A stretch of DNA of 64,000 nt from Pectinophora gossypiella (lineage: Eukaryota > Arthropoda > Insecta > Lepidoptera > Gelechiidae): assembly GCF_024362695.1 (NCBI RefSeq), contig NC_065407.1:10354001-10418000 (forward strand), written 5' to 3'. Positions 41,440 through 53,565 of this stretch are shown here, one piece after another. The translations under genes and the position numbers were made by a program. Position 1 is the first letter of the stretch. Every line of letters begins with the position of its first letter. Under the pieces are notes generated by a model. The model was not told the DNA's origin. It was given only the letters and a program-made list of their open reading frames with translations, and ran no database searches.

Positions 41440-42683
41440 AACAGGCGTACTGACACGGACATTCGTTGGTTCATAATATTATTTTACAACAGTATTCTTC
41501 CAAAGCTTTGTGTGTACATTCCAAAACAAACCATCGGTTCCTCGTTTAAATTTAACAAACATTTTCATAGGACGTACGCCGGCTACATGATTGCTGTATT
41601 GTGCTCGCGGTTGGAAAGTTTTCCGGTGCATAATAGTGCAGTGAGTGCAAGTGGCGAAGACTTTATTCACCAGCGGACGGAGCCGCGGCGAAATATAAAT
41701 CTACCCGCCTGAAATTACCTCTACGCTTTATGACACAAACGAGAAAAACTTACCCACTATCCGCGACTCATTTTCCGCAACGTTTTTCGAAACTTAATTT
41801 TTTTCAGCATCTCTCTTATCTTGTTGGGAGTAGACAACTAATTTTAAAGTAAATAAAGCCTTAGTAAATACTTTTTCTGAAGTTTTTGAAAATAAAACTT
41901 TTCCAGTGTGCTTACTTTGTACTGAAATAAAGACAAGATGAAGAAGTTTAGTACAGTAAGTAAGTAAACACTTAACTTTTGTATTATATTGATTTTTACT
42001 TATATTTTTTAATTTTAGTTTTTTTGCCATGACACAATGTAACTCCAACACTCATGTCATATTAAGATGTCTACTCACTGAACCAGATCCAATTCACCGA
42101 TTCGATCGAATGTTATGATCTGGACACATTTGAATAGGATAGAGGGCAGCAAACAGATGCCTTAACACTGTAAACGTCTTTATCACTATTTTATCAGCGT
42201 GTCATATACCATTAATGCTCTACTTTAACACCATCTAAGTACTCCTACGTTCCTGTCTGACCCATTAGCAATAATGTTAACAATAAAATACGATTATTTC
42301 ACACCAACTGGGAAAGCCTCTCACGTTAAGACATCTTTATAGATAGGAGAATGATTTCAGTACCAAGTGTGGGTAGGTTACCTATACATATATTATACGT
42401 ACTAATAGATGTCTTCTGATAAGTTGTTCCTATGTTCGCCTCTAATCGTACCAACTTATACATGTATATGTCTTATTTGAGTCGTCGTATCCTCTAGTTT
42501 TAAATATTTTGATTGTTGAATAACGCTGCGAGCGTCATGGGTACATTCGTTCGGGAGAAGAGAATACGGATATAATTTGACTGAGCCTTTGCACTAATTA
42601 TTTTTATGAAAATTATTTTTTTTTCATTTTGTTACACAACTTTAATGTTGTTAAACTTCTGTTGTCTATCTGAGAGGTCCCGC
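41440..42683. other. no recognised gene
   Basis: Overlapping frames at 41479-41712 are open on both strands without domains. I see no repeat matches. Confidence 0.4.
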
Positions 42684-42840
42684 CTGGTATTCTGAAACCC
42701 CGGGTCTGGTCCCAAGTACGTAGTCGTTACATGAGCCATGTTAGGGGCCTTTGGCGGCTCAATAATAACCCTGACACCAGGGTTGATGAGGTTGGTAATC
42801 CATTTCACAACCCACGAGATAGAAGAAGAAGAAGAAAATT
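42684..42840 (+). mobile_element. tRNA-type SINE family D, copy 2
   Basis: It contains acgtagtcgttacatgagcc, atgttaggggcctttggcgg and gacaccagggttgatgaggt, ending in an (AGA)n-like tail at 42820-42836. A ggtcccgcctggtattctga stretch upstream may be a worn B-box region. Confidence 0.75.
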
Positions 42841-43682
42841 CTGAAACACAGGGTATCCTAGTTCAGACACCAGTTCTCTACATTAATTTTTTTTGGTATT
42901 TACCATCTACACTGTAACTCTAGATATAAGTGAAGAAGAAATAAATACTTTATACTAATTATGTGTTTAGTATTAAGTGTCATGACGTCACTAATATGAT
43001 TGGAAACTATGATGTATTGTTGAATATATTATTTTAACATTTCAAGTGATAATTTAGTATGGCTTTGCATGTAATGCTATTACGCTAGTATCGCCGTGTT
43101 TCCACTAAAATGTAGTAAAGCTCTTGTGACGAGACACTTCTAGTTCTATGTTACATTATCCTGCTATGGCATTCAAAACTACCAGATAGATACTCGTAAT
43201 ACGCCAATAATAGAAATGTAATTTGAAATAAACGAACCAGTTGTAGTTAGTGTCAATTGTACTCGTGTTACATTAACAAATACAAATAACTTTACTTTCA
43301 AAACATGTTTCATAGATTGAATTTATATCTATCTAGGTACTCGTTAGTAAATTCGTTAATGTCAATAGAATTAGCATTTCTAGGCATATTTTTTTATTTA
43401 GGTAGAAAAGTATTTTAAAACTGTAACTAAGAAGGTATATTTTACCTTCTATACATATCATTAAGAATTCATCGTCAGTTTTGTTTATGTTTTGTGATGA
43501 AAGGCGAAGGAAGCATTATGATCGTAAGTTTATTCACGTACTTACATAATAAAAGTCAGACTGTACAGAGCACCTCTCAATAGATCGAGCTGGTTGAGAC
43601 TATATCGCGCTGTTCACATGAAATTAGTTAGATAATCTCATATTACAAAATACAAAAAACTCGTTTTACACACAGATATATA
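42841..43682. other. no recognised gene
   Basis: AT-rich DNA without matched repeats. Confidence 0.4.
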
Positions 43683-43843
43683 CAGACACTACACATTCAC
43701 GTTATCGTACACGCGCATCTGCGTGTGTGTGACGTCTGATGCCATACGATTGAAGACTACAGTACTTAAGACAGAGGGGGGGGGGGGGGGGTGAGGTAAA
43801 CCTAGCTCAGCCGCTATACATAGTATTATTCCTTATTCTATGA
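43683..43843 (-). repeat. dispersed repeat family G, inverted copy with G16 run
   Basis: It is the reverse of 50524-50752: acacattcacgttatcgtac, gcgcatctgcgtgtgtgtga, ggtaaacctagctcagcc, attccttattctatgac. A run of 16 G occupies 43776-43791, where the sister copies have a mixed C-rich stretch. Confidence 0.7.
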
Positions 43844-45544
43844 CAATAGCCTTCTACTTGTGTACACAAGTTTGTACACACTCGCTCCTTTTATAAAGGT
43901 CAACCAGCGTATTTGTATCAACACCCACGTACTACGTATAAAACGTTTTTGTTTTTATTTTCTAGTAAGTGTAAGAGTTATGATCTAATATAATAAAATG
44001 CGAGCTAAATTGATAAGCTTTAGGGTGGGTTTTTACTGGAGCGGAGCGGCGTGCAGAGAAGCGGAGACGTACAGGCACCAACCAATCGCAGAAAAGGAAG
44101 TGAAAGAGTTAGGGCTCTCGATTAGTGTCTGCTCTGCGCTTTACCGTGCCACTCCGATTCAGTGGGAATACAAAATCAACTTAGCGCACATTTTATTACA
44201 CTAGACGATAACACACACTTTGGTCTTTTTAAAGGTGAACTTCAGATGTGAAAGAAAAACACATACATGGCGTCGTACGTTCATTCTCCACGTGTCATCG
44301 CTTTGTGCGATAATGAGAGAAGAATCAGGATCATCAACAATAATCAGAATTAGTACCGAGACATCGTCACATTCTGCATTTACACAATCATGTGTGGCGT
44401 GTGTGTGTGTGTGTGTAGTGTTTATCGCAATATAGAGCTGCTAAACTATAAGTACTTGAACACATTCAGAATAAAATTCTGAGCATTCATTCGAGCTCTA
44501 TAGCTAATCAAATACTTACACACAAAAGTGATTTAGATTACTTCGTATAACAATGCCCTACAATGGCCATCAACTTGTGTACTTACCCAAGTTATTTATA
44601 GACGGCACGCGTATCCGTATGAACTTACGTACTTTGTATTTCTAGCCATGCGTGCCTTATAATTGACGGATAGTCAAGTTAAATGGAAACAATTTGACGT
44701 CATTATTATTCATTGTTGACGTTATTTCTATTTTCTACTAATTTGTGTAGGAGTTATAATCTAGTATAGTAAATGTGAGGTTAATTATTATTGATCAGGT
44801 AGAGTTGCGTTTGTGGAATTGCTTACTCGCTGAAGGCTTAATGGAGTATCGTTTTAAAACGAGTTTTAACCAGCCATGAACCTTTAAAAGGTCCGTAGCC
44901 CCTCATCCGTTTAAGAAGTCAATGGTATTCGTAAACTCTGCTCCGCTTAAGTGGCATCGCTCACTTATATATGGAGGTCCTATGTCCTTGATACATGTTA
45001 TATTATATTTGTAAAAACATGAAAATAGTGCTAGAAGTTTCTATTTTCTTTAAACAACAGATTATTGCACAATCTAAATACATTCTCCATCTGCACACAG
45101 GTGGAGCACTGTGATACTGACGTCATGCCAGAGTGTAGCGTGACTCCCACGCGGATTGGGCTTTTAAAGGAAATTGAAAAATGTATTCTTTGAGTTTCTG
45201 GCGTTTACTCTTTCGTTTTCTAAAGCGAGTTATCTCTTTTATTCAAATATTTCATCGACTAATGTATTTTATCACGCTTAAAATGTATCTAATAGTATGT
45301 GGCTGCGTCCAGATTATTATTATGGTGCACGCTCCCAGCTTGCGTGCAGCGCATTCGCTGGATCTGTAGGAAGCCTTTTATGTTTACGGGCAACACGCAG
45401 TTTACGCAGGTATAGGTACCAATTATGTGCTGAAAGTGTTATCCACGGCTCGATCAAATATTAAGTTTAAGGTTCCAATACAAGTTTTATTTGGCACGTT
45501 TTAATTTTATAGTACTTACAGGTTAACGCGATAGTAGGTAACTT
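43844..45544. other. no recognised gene
   Basis: Positions 44400-44418 are a (TG)n microsatellite. The segment 44029-44165 (actggagcggagcggcgtgc) has the look of a GC-richer old repeat. Plus-strand frames at 43998-44435 and 45181-45369 show no family. Confidence 0.4.
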
Positions 45545-45773
45545 TTTAACACTTTCAAGGACAGAACGTCTAATGACGTGCCGATCCCAAGGTGTTATAT
45601 TACCTATTATTATGAACCATCCATGACCCATGATCTCTGTCAACCCCGTGCCCTGCCCGTGAAAGGGTTAACCAGGGGTGGCAGAGACCATGGGTTATTG
45701 ATGGTTCATAATAGATTGTATGACACCTTGGAATCGGAACATCATTATACGTTCTGTCCTTGAAAGTGTTAAA
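45545..45773. mobile_element. 229-bp near-palindromic MITE
   Basis: The left arm begins ttaacactttcaaggacaga and the right arm mirrors it (tctgtccttgaaagtgttaa). Pairing continues through ccaaggtgt/acaccttgg, attatgaaccatc/gatggttcataat and tgatctctg/cagagacca to a loop around 45655. The 8-mer gtaggtaa occurs at 45534-45541 and 45774-45781, a possible target duplication of hAT type, though offset by a few bases on the left. Confidence 0.78.
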
Positions 45774-46017
45774 GTAGGTAATACTTACCGTGTATTTTAA
45801 AGAGGAGTTCGCATTTTACTTGGTAGCGTTCGCTTTGAAAAAACCTAAAACAGATTAAGGCGTGGTGGATATTGCTCCGAACATCTAAACATTTTCTGAA
45901 GGATATTCAAAACTTAAACTGTTTATGTAAGGCGATTCTCATGCGATGCGGATTTTGTTACGGTGCACCACGGTGTTCGTGTCTCAGGCATCAGGGGATA
46001 ACGTACAACTCAACGCG

Positions 46018-46112
46018 ATTTTGCCGGTGAGAGCTCCCCATTTGTCCGGCCAAATAGTTAATGCCACCTGAGACAAACCAATATAATAAGTAACGTCAAA
46101 AGAAAAAGACCA
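46018..46112 (+). repeat. family B tail fragment
   Basis: The segment gccggtgagagctccccatt, tgtccggccaaatagttaat and ataagtaacgtcaaaaga matches the last third of family B, diverged. Confidence 0.6.
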
Positions 46113-46309
46113 CTTTACCGTCAATCTCGTTGGTTCACGATGTGGTGTGAGAATTGCCTTAGTTCTGGTCTGTTTTAGAAATGCCAATAAACCAAACTTG
46201 TGGTCAGTTCATCTAATAATAATATGACTGTCTTGTGTTCCTGCTAACTGTCAATGTTTCATATGTCATTTTTTATTGGTTTCTGAGTGTCTGAAATAGT
46301 TAAGATGAT

Positions 46310-46447
46310 TCCGTGCTTCGGGGTACTTATCTAACCACCCCCACCATCTCGCACTGGGGCTGCGTGGTGAAGTATGCTCCATACCTCTCCGGTTGCTTGA
46401 TGGGGACGCCTGTACCTAGCAGTGGGACATATAAATAGGCTATTTAT
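46310..46447 (+). repeat. retroposon family F 3' end
   Basis: The sequence gtgcttcggggtacttatct, gtgaagtatgctccatacct, cctagcagtgggacatataa and ataggctatttatgttatgt is a LINE-like tail. Shorter relatives lie at 31625 (tgatgctccatacccac) and 48120. Confidence 0.6.
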
Positions 46448-47910
46448 GTTATGTAATACTATATTCAATATTCACGACTGCCTTTTATAAAAGAAGGGAA
46501 TGACTTAAAAATCAGAAAGAGTAGTGGATATGTGTGCCATGTACGTCGGCGAGGAGGCTATCTCCCTTTCAGGGGACTCCATCACAAAACTCATTTGGCA
46601 TGCGGCCACCTACAATACCGTGCGGATACGAGCCAGTTTAAAATACCTGCTTTTTTCATCCGGCCTGTTTTGAAGCAGCCACGTCCAAATTTAAGGGTCC
46701 ATTCGGGCAGGCAACACACGACCACTATTTTCTGCTTGAAACCACCGTTGTAAAATTGTACGGCCGGAGATAGTCCGCTAAAATGCTCTTTATATTTTCG
46801 TATATAAAATAAAAAGTCGGGGTACTACGTGAAAGTAAATGTTTGTTAATACCATGAAGGGTGCTTTGTTTTTTTCTCCGTTGTCGTGCTCAGAGTAACA
46901 AAACTTAGTTGTTTAGAAGCCTACTTAACCACATTCTATAGTTCTCGTTTAGTGGTACGCTGGTAGTAATCATTGTTTTGGAGGTCAGACTGAATAATTA
47001 AAAAGTCCTTTGTTACATAAGCCCTGTTTTAGTAGAGCTTCTAGCTAAGTTGAATCAATAACACTCCAAATGACAAAGTCACAAAGTAAATAAATCAGTG
47101 GGTATTGTACAAAGTTTTCTAAACAAAGACATACCTACTTAGCAGTTTTCCAACGAGTAGTCAACAGGACAGTCGCGGAAAAATGTCTGTTGTAAACGTC
47201 CGAAGAATAATTTACTTCGAAAACAAAAAAGTTATAAATGACATTAAAATTTTCCCGTTTTTGTAAAGAAATATTTGTTTCTTGTCAAAGAGCGCCGTGA
47301 TAAGGTCTGACGAAGTTATTCTTTGTTGCGTAATGGCTTGGAAAAATTCGGAAAATTTTATAAAATTCTTCAAAGACAAAGCATGATCTCCGAATAAAAA
47401 GCTGAGTGGGTAATTATTGTATAATGAATGGATACTGCAAGTAGGTGCTATAATAAAAAGGGGTGGGATAATGGGTTTATTTACGTTCGTAAAACAATGT
47501 GACCGTATAGTCGTTTCTGACAACATTATTTATATTTTATGTTGTTTATGTAAGAGATTCCGTGTGAATGATTAAAATAAAATAGGATGAAGTAGAATAA
47601 ATGATTGGGATAAATATTTCGGTTGGGTGGGTTGGCAGGGGATGGTTCGTTAGTTTCAGAGTGTTGAGCGGAGCATTCACGGGCGGAAAAACTGGCATAG
47701 GCAAACACAAATCACGGTATGTCACACCCGGTAGGTAACGCGGAGGTGATTTAATCTTGCTGCGGGGATACATAGCCGATAATGTAGTTGAAATAGTCTT
47801 ATTTCTACGCGCTACATTATTTATGTACGCAAAATAAATAGATATCATAAAAGAATGACAACGACACATTTTCATTTTACAGTTCGTTGGATTTGACGTA
47901 GATTTATATC
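46448..47910. other. no recognised gene
   Basis: A plus-strand frame at 46532-46753 and minus-strand frames at 47212-47875 are open, but no residues suggest a family. The latter are AT-driven hydrophobic strings. Confidence 0.4.
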
Positions 47911-47958
47911 ATCATCAGCCGTACGACGCCCACTGCTGGGCATAGGCCTCCCCCAGGG
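47911..47958 (-). repeat. RTE-like LINE tail, minus
   Basis: The sequence catcatcagccgtacgacgc, ccactgctgggcataggcct, ccccc is the reverse complement of the end of the pol remnant at 4690-5158. Confidence 0.7.
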
Positions 47959-48103
47959 ATTTATATATCTATTATAAATTATAATGTATTAAATCTCCTT
48001 TACTAATGTATCTGGTGCTGACATCTGGTGGTCTGGTTATACTTACGAAAGTTTAACACCAGATACATTGTGTCTGTTTATTTATTTAAAAGTGACTATA
48101 TTC

Positions 48104-48156
48104 CATTCGCTTGTCTGTGCCCAGCAAAGGGACGTATATAGGCTGTTTATGTTGTC
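48104..48156 (+). repeat. retroposon family F tail
   Basis: The sequence gtgcccagcaaagggacgta and tataggctgtttatgttgtc parallels the end at 46420-46447. Confidence 0.5.
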
Positions 48157-48605
48157 ATATTCCTTCAAAACCTTTTAAGCAATTTGTACATTTGTTAACG
48201 TCAAATTTTGGATACAGGATTCTACGAAACCGATGATGTAAGGGCTTAAAGTTAAAATTTCAGTGTGAATTTGAAAGCAAAACGCAGAGGATCGGATTAT
48301 GTAACCATACGGGCTTTATCGATGTTCATAGTTGGTTTATAGTTTGGCTACGAACCAAGTTAGCCGCTTATAAAGTTATGATAACAATTTCTGAAGACAT
48401 TCATGTAGAGGGTTCATTGGCTATGGCGCCCTTGTCCGGCCCACTGAACTAGTGTGACAGGGCACAAATAATTCGATACAGCTTTTGACATCTTTTTAAA
48501 TATAAATGAACATAAGCTCACGACTAGGCAGAGATTTATTTATTTTATTTTTACAGTTTTACATTAAGCCATTGCAGTAAAAACCAATTCGACTGAAATA
48601 AACAC
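48157..48605. other. no recognised gene
   Basis: A family K end stub (aacataagctcacgacta) lies at 48507-48525. Otherwise nothing. Confidence 0.4.
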
Positions 48606-48990
48606 ATATAAGACATAACAGACAGAGAGAGGTTGGAAGCGTTTGAGATGTGGTGTTGGCGAAGGATGGAGGGTATATATAAGCTGGACTGAAATGATGT
48701 CAAATGAAAAAGTGCTGGAAAGAGTTGAAGAAAAGAGAACCATATTGAAGACTATAGAGAACCGGAGAGGAAATATGATTGGCCACCTGATACGACACGA
48801 TTCATTTATAACAAACATTATAGAAGGAAAAATTGAAGGGAAAAGAGGAAGGGGTAGACCTAGGATAACATTTATGAAACAAATAAAAGAGAAGGTGCAG
48901 GTCGTGTCGTATCGGGAGGTGAAGGTTTTGGTGTGAAGAAGAGAGGAATGGCGATTGCTCCACCGACAAGAGCGCAGCTCTTAAAGAGAG
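48606..48990 (+). pseudogene. LINE pol C-terminal remnant with frameshift and stop
   Basis: This is a fragment of the C-terminal region of a non-LTR retrotransposon reverse transcriptase. One frame reads RLEAFEMWCWRRMEGIY (to about 48676). After a frame change the next reads SWTEMMSNEKVLERVEEK, ENRRGNMIGHLIRHDSFI, EGKRGRGRPRITFMKQI and EVKVLV, with a TGA at 48934-48936. Beyond the stop the same frame continues RREEWRLLHRQERSS, the usual ending, then TAA. Thus there is one frameshift and one premature stop, and the RT core is missing. The 3' end caccgacaagagcgcagctc runs into an (AG)n microsatellite at 48982-49002 where sister tails have TGATGATGA. Confidence 0.85.
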
Positions 48991-49192
48991 AGAGAGAGAG
49001 AAGACATAACAGTTATTATTATTTAACTAGAACAATAGCGAAGTGCCACATCTGTAAATTTGGCCACCGAACAGCTGTACAGGTCAACGTCCGGGTTGTC
49101 CTGGGCTAGGGCGTTAAGCATCCGTATCGCGCGAGTAACAGGCGAGTACCAACCAATATTGGTTCTCGACAGCGGGATTTTAAACATTTGCG
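48991..49192. other. (AG)n repeat and short unmatched sequence
   Basis: The AG run ends near 49002. The rest is unmatched. Confidence 0.4.
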
Positions 49193-49330
49193 GTTTTTTA
49201 CGGTAGATACATCAATCGCAAGATAAACTGAGTACTGTCAGACCTTTCGTCATCTGAGCTTTCTCAGACCACGAAAGTGATAGGTGGTGAGCCGTATTGC
49301 CGTATAAAATGATAAATATCCATCAGGACT
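49193..49330 (+). repeat. family K internal fragment
   Basis: The segment cctttcgtcatctgagcttt and gataggtggtgagccgtatt, gccgtataaaatgataa matches the interior of the TIR element at 21188-21623 (ggtggtcagccgtatcgccg). Confidence 0.55.
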
Positions 49331-49697
49331 AAAATAATTCTGAGATCTTAGAAGAAAAACGTTGCCCACTATGTCTCTATTTAAGAATAAGATTTTAGGT
49401 AAGTAACAAATAAATCACGGGCTCATACAAACGAGATTACAGCCCTAAAGATATAAATAAATCTATGTTATTTATTTACTTCATCCAAGTAAACGTGATA
49501 TGAAACGATACTTTTCTGCGAAATTCTGCACTTAATAATACTTAGAACGATAATTTGCCTCGCAGAAGTTTATTTCTTATAATAGGTAAGTATTTCGTTA
49601 TAAAATTATAATTCTTTCATGTTTAGTTACAATTTATAGTTTTATAAGCATATAGGTACTAAATTATTTTAAAATTGTGTCATGTTGTTTATTGTTT
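49331..49697. other. no recognised feature
   Basis: AT-rich DNA. Confidence 0.4.
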
Positions 49698-49893
49698 AAA
49701 AAAAAGTTTTCATCTCGTGCTCCTCCGTGCTTCGGAAGGCACGTAAAGCCGTTGGTCCCGGCTGCATTAGTAGTCGTTAATAACCATCAATCCGCACTGG
49801 GCCCGCGTGATGGTTTAAGGCCCGATCTCCCTATCCATCCATAAGGAAGGCCCGTGCCCCAGCAGTGGGGACGTTACTGGGCTGATGATGATG
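49698..49893 (+). mobile_element. SINE copy 2 (5' truncated)
   Basis: It matches 6081-6275 almost base for base: ctccgtgcttcggaaggcac, ggtcccggctgcattagtag, gggcccgcgtgatggtttaa, (TGA)n end. The tRNA-like and 5S-like head is missing. Confidence 0.85.
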
Positions 49894-50065
49894 TTTATTG
49901 TTTTGATGTTTAGATAGGTGAAACTATATTATGTCTTGAGAATAAGTAGTTAATTTTGCATTAATCAGCTTGAATAAACGCAAGATTATGTGATTATAGT
50001 ACATTTCTTCAGTTAGTTCACCAAGGACCAATATATTTTGTGACGTAAACAAAACTAACACAACC

Positions 50066-50140
50066 AAAACCGGACCTGTCAAATGTTCGGCTTAGATAAG
50101 CTGACCCTGTGACAACGGGATAACGTTAAGGAGAAGATGA
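50066..50140 (+). mobile_element. retroposon family E, 3' half
   Basis: The segment aaaaccggacctgtcaaatg, taagctgaccctgtgacaac and gggataacg matches the second half of 55139-55289. Together with the 5'-only copy at 18329, it shows both truncation types. Confidence 0.65.
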
Positions 50141-50523
50141 AACAAAAGTAACATAACGCATTGACTGCAGTAGGTAGGTAATATAAATATTATTTCATTA
50201 TGAAATATTATTTCAATTCCGCAATTTCAGTATTTGTTTGTGTGCATCAACGAAACCATCAAATAAATCCACAAATTGTGTTCAAACACATTTATCAACC
50301 TAATGATGTTATGTGGTCGTGTAATGTGTAAGTATACAATAAAATAATATCGTTAAGTAGTTATTACGTAAATAAGAGTTAATATTTTTAGTATCACTAT
50401 TTATGGCGTTAATTCTGATTACGATCGTATACTGCATACCTAGCAAGACGTCTTTTGTGACTAACTTAATGTTACTAAGTAGATTTTATGCGTTTATGAG
50501 GATCATTATAATGTGCATGTCAT
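50141..50523. other. no recognised feature
   Basis: AT-rich DNA. Confidence 0.4.
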
Positions 50524-50752
50524 AGTGCAGGGTCATAGAATAAGGAATAATTCTATGTAAGTATAGAACGGCAACTTTCCGCTCCCCTGCTAGCTGAGCT
50601 AGGTTTACCTCACCCACCCCTCGGTTACTTTATAGTCTTGAATCGTATCGGCGTCAGACGTCACACACACAGATGCGCGTGTACGATAACGTCAATGTGT
50701 CGTGTGTGTTTGAGGTGTTTTGTATGAAGTGTCCGAGGCGTGGCAGGGTAGT
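50524..50752 (+). repeat. dispersed repeat family G, longest copy
   Basis: In order: gcagggtcatagaataagga, ggcaactttccgctcccctg, agctaggtttacctcaccca, gacgtcacacacacagatgc, gtgtacgataacgtcaatgt, gtatgaagtgtccgagg. No TIR or ORF was seen. Confidence 0.65.
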
Positions 50753-50883
50753 AATTTGTCACTTTAAAGTTCATTTTAAGTTGAAGTCCTATGTAATAGA
50801 GCGCGAAACTATTCCCACAAATCAACAATTATCTATGATCCAAACATGATTTCAAAATCAGAAAGTCGAATTCAGTGGTTTAG

Positions 50884-51218
50884 AGCCCGAACCGACGACC
50901 CGATTACTCTTGCCATAGAGGCAGCCAATCAGCTCGCGACACCAAACACTTCGGGACCCCGATACCGACCCCGCCGGCGTGGTTGACGATTTCCCTCATT
51001 CAGCGCTTATCGCTATCGACCCGCTAGGGTATATTAATTCTTTCAAATATTTTTCCTGTCAGACGACGCCCTAAGCCGAAGTTCGCGCCCAACTGGGCAC
51101 CCTCAGGCCTGTTGTCTTAAACGTTGTACCGGGTGAGAGCCTTCAGCGCTCCCCACTTGTCCGGCCAAGTAGTTAATGCCATCTGCGGCAAATCTACAAT
51201 AAGTCACTCCAAAAAAAA
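50884..51218 (+). mobile_element. poly(A) retroposon family B, copy 4
   Basis: It starts aaccgacgacccgattactc, the same 5' point as the copy at 41093, and ends with a short A-run at 51210-51218. Flanking repeats are not evident. The shared 5' boundary with copy 3 suggests the true 5' end of the family or a common source. Confidence 0.85.
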
Positions 51219-51756
51219 TACCCCATTCGAACAAATACTACGATGAAAGAGATGCGTTCTCCGGACTATCGTTACTTATTTCTAAAACAAAATACTAATT
51301 TCTTATGCCATAAACAAAGCGTAATATGCTAATTAAAATCGATAGCATTTACATTGCACAAATATTTCCATTCGCATTTCGAATATTCGTTTGATTGAAA
51401 AACAAATAAGGAGTGTGCGTGAGTTTTCATTATGGTTGCTAAATGGAAAAACTGTGTACGGTTTGTGTCATCGCATATTCATGGGGCATTTTCGTCAGCG
51501 ACCTCCCAAGATTGCGCATCGACTTGGTAAACAACGTCTAATGGAGGGATTTCAGGAGGTCACGTGCCGGTACGAACAAACTGGTGGTAATTTATTAATT
51601 TCTAGGTCGGTCTGCGTCTAGGAAGGTGGGCGGCACTTATTTCTCGAGGTTATTTTTCTTGTAGGTGCGCTGTCATTTCTATATTTTTTTGTCGGTTCAT
51701 GGTCAGCGTTCAGTCTTCTTTCTTGTTTAATAATACAAGGAAGTAATTGTTTGTTT
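51219..51756. other. no recognised gene
   Basis: A plus-strand frame at 51391-51621 is open but starts at a non-ATG codon and matches nothing I know. Confidence 0.35.
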
Positions 51757-51897
51757 ACCGAAGTGCGTGAATGAAACGATTGATGAATGTGGATGAAGCA
51801 AGAGAAGTAGGATCGTAGTAAATGGAAATGAAATGGATTCCATAGTCTCTGCTTACCCCGGTGGGAAATAGGCGTGAGTTTGTGTATGTATGTAGTT
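51757..51897 (+). mobile_element. LINE 3' tail (family Z, copy 3)
   Basis: The segment aagtgcgtgaatgaaacgat, ccatagtctctgcttacccc and ggtgggaaataggcgtgagt, ending in TATG repeats. Confidence 0.75.
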
Positions 51898-53508
51898 ATG
51901 TAAAATTGTTCAAAATAACATTCTTTTACGCCTGTAGGTAACTTCAGTTATGTAAGAATAGACTTTAAATCACTCCTGTAAGATTCTTTGTCCTATCGAA
52001 CTAACTATCAATCTATCTATAATATGTTTATAATCCTAACAATATATTTTTTTTAAATTATTCTTCGTTCCGTTATTTTATATATAATAAATTATTAATA
52101 ACGACTACTATGAATATAACAATTGTGCAATACATCTATTTGCGTCTGTTAATGTCCGTGGCCATCATCCTTTTTCCGATTACAAACGAATGCTAATTTC
52201 CATGTTCATCGAACAAGTATCAACTCTTAGCAACACTGATATTCTGTCAGTACCAAAGTTACGCTTATGAACGTAGCAGATCGATTTGATTTGAAGAAAT
52301 ATTTACATATTATTGTTTCTTGTGCAATGTGCAATCATTGCCTCCTTGATATTTGAAATTAAACTGGAATTATTAAATTCACCATAACTTCGGTAACACT
52401 TTTTATAAAGTAGTTAAAGAATTGGCCTTTCAGGAGCGTGGCTCTTAAATTATAATGATGACATTTTACTCTGTGGTTTTAATAACAAAAACTGATGATT
52501 GGTTTTTGATATTTTTCTAGAGGCCTAATAGCGAAATTAAACCCAAGAAGAACTGCTCTTTAAAACTTTGATCCGCTAGTGCCCTATTTATGTACACCAT
52601 AATGCTTGAGTTTATGTATGTATTCATTTAAGACATTTCGCGAAACGTCTAGTTTGATATAAGCCACGAGTTGGCAATTGGCAGCCGCTACCCAAGTGCA
52701 ACTTCGCTAACTTCGGTACACCGTACTGAGGTCGCTCCGGTAAAGTCGTTCCACTTCATTTCTTTATATATAACTAGACACTACATTAAACTGCGCTTTA
52801 AGATTTAAAAGTAATCTTCTATCTTTCGCTACTTAAAATTCTTTTTAGCTCTAAGTTGCGAATTGTGTATTTTACACTTTTGCCTAGAAACATCTACTTC
52901 TTTCGGTTTCATTCATAAGTCACATTAACCGTACCGATAGTACAATAAAATTTTATTCCGAATATACTTTGCATTTTTTGTTAGCAGACCTAGAAAGATA
53001 AGGAGTAAGTATATATGATGTTGTTTGATATCCAGAAAAAACAATAATGAAAAACGAAAATACGTAGCACACTTATACCATTAGTTTCGCCTTATTACTC
53101 GGAATAGTACGTAGAGCTTACATGTTGCCAACTATTGTAGTACTTATTATAGGTAGGTACCTGCAAGCATCGAGGGAGGGGATCACGGTTTGCACCTCCG
53201 GTCAACGACACCCCAGCCATTGCCTTTTGACATGAAAACAAACGACAAACGACGTCGCCCATACCTGCTCTTTCAGACACGTATTTCACAGAGATTATTG
53301 TACATTCTTTCTTTTTTGTTTTTTTTTCTAGCCCATTGAATCACTCTTGAGTACTCATAAATATCGTGGATAAAGGAAAACTTACTAGCTTATACTAGCT
53401 TGTAGACATTCGGGCTGTCAAGTTTACGTTGTATATTTCTTCTATTTCAATACTACTTAGGTATGTTTACTAAGCTAACTCTATTTACTTACAGTTTTCT
53501 CATTCATT
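51898..53508. other. no recognised gene
   Basis: The string cttaaattataatgatga near 52442 with gagcgtggct before it is a stub of the LINE tail seen at 31705. Segment 53150-53285 is GC-richer and unmatched. Confidence 0.4.
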
Positions 53509-53565
53509 TTTTTGACGTGTCTTATTGTAGATTTGCCGCAGATAGAATTAACTACTTGGCCGGAA
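53509..53565 (-). repeat. family B tail fragment
   Basis: The sequence tttgacgtgtcttattgtag, atttgccgcagatagaatta, actacttggccgg is the reversed 3' end of family B. Confidence 0.65.

Noticed and set aside
44400..44418. Functional element at the TG run
   Set aside because: A plain (TG)n microsatellite.
47212..47875. Three minus-strand frames of 60-109 codons
   Set aside because: Overlapping frames with AT-driven Phe/Ile/Tyr-rich translations; no motifs, splice sites or homology recognised.
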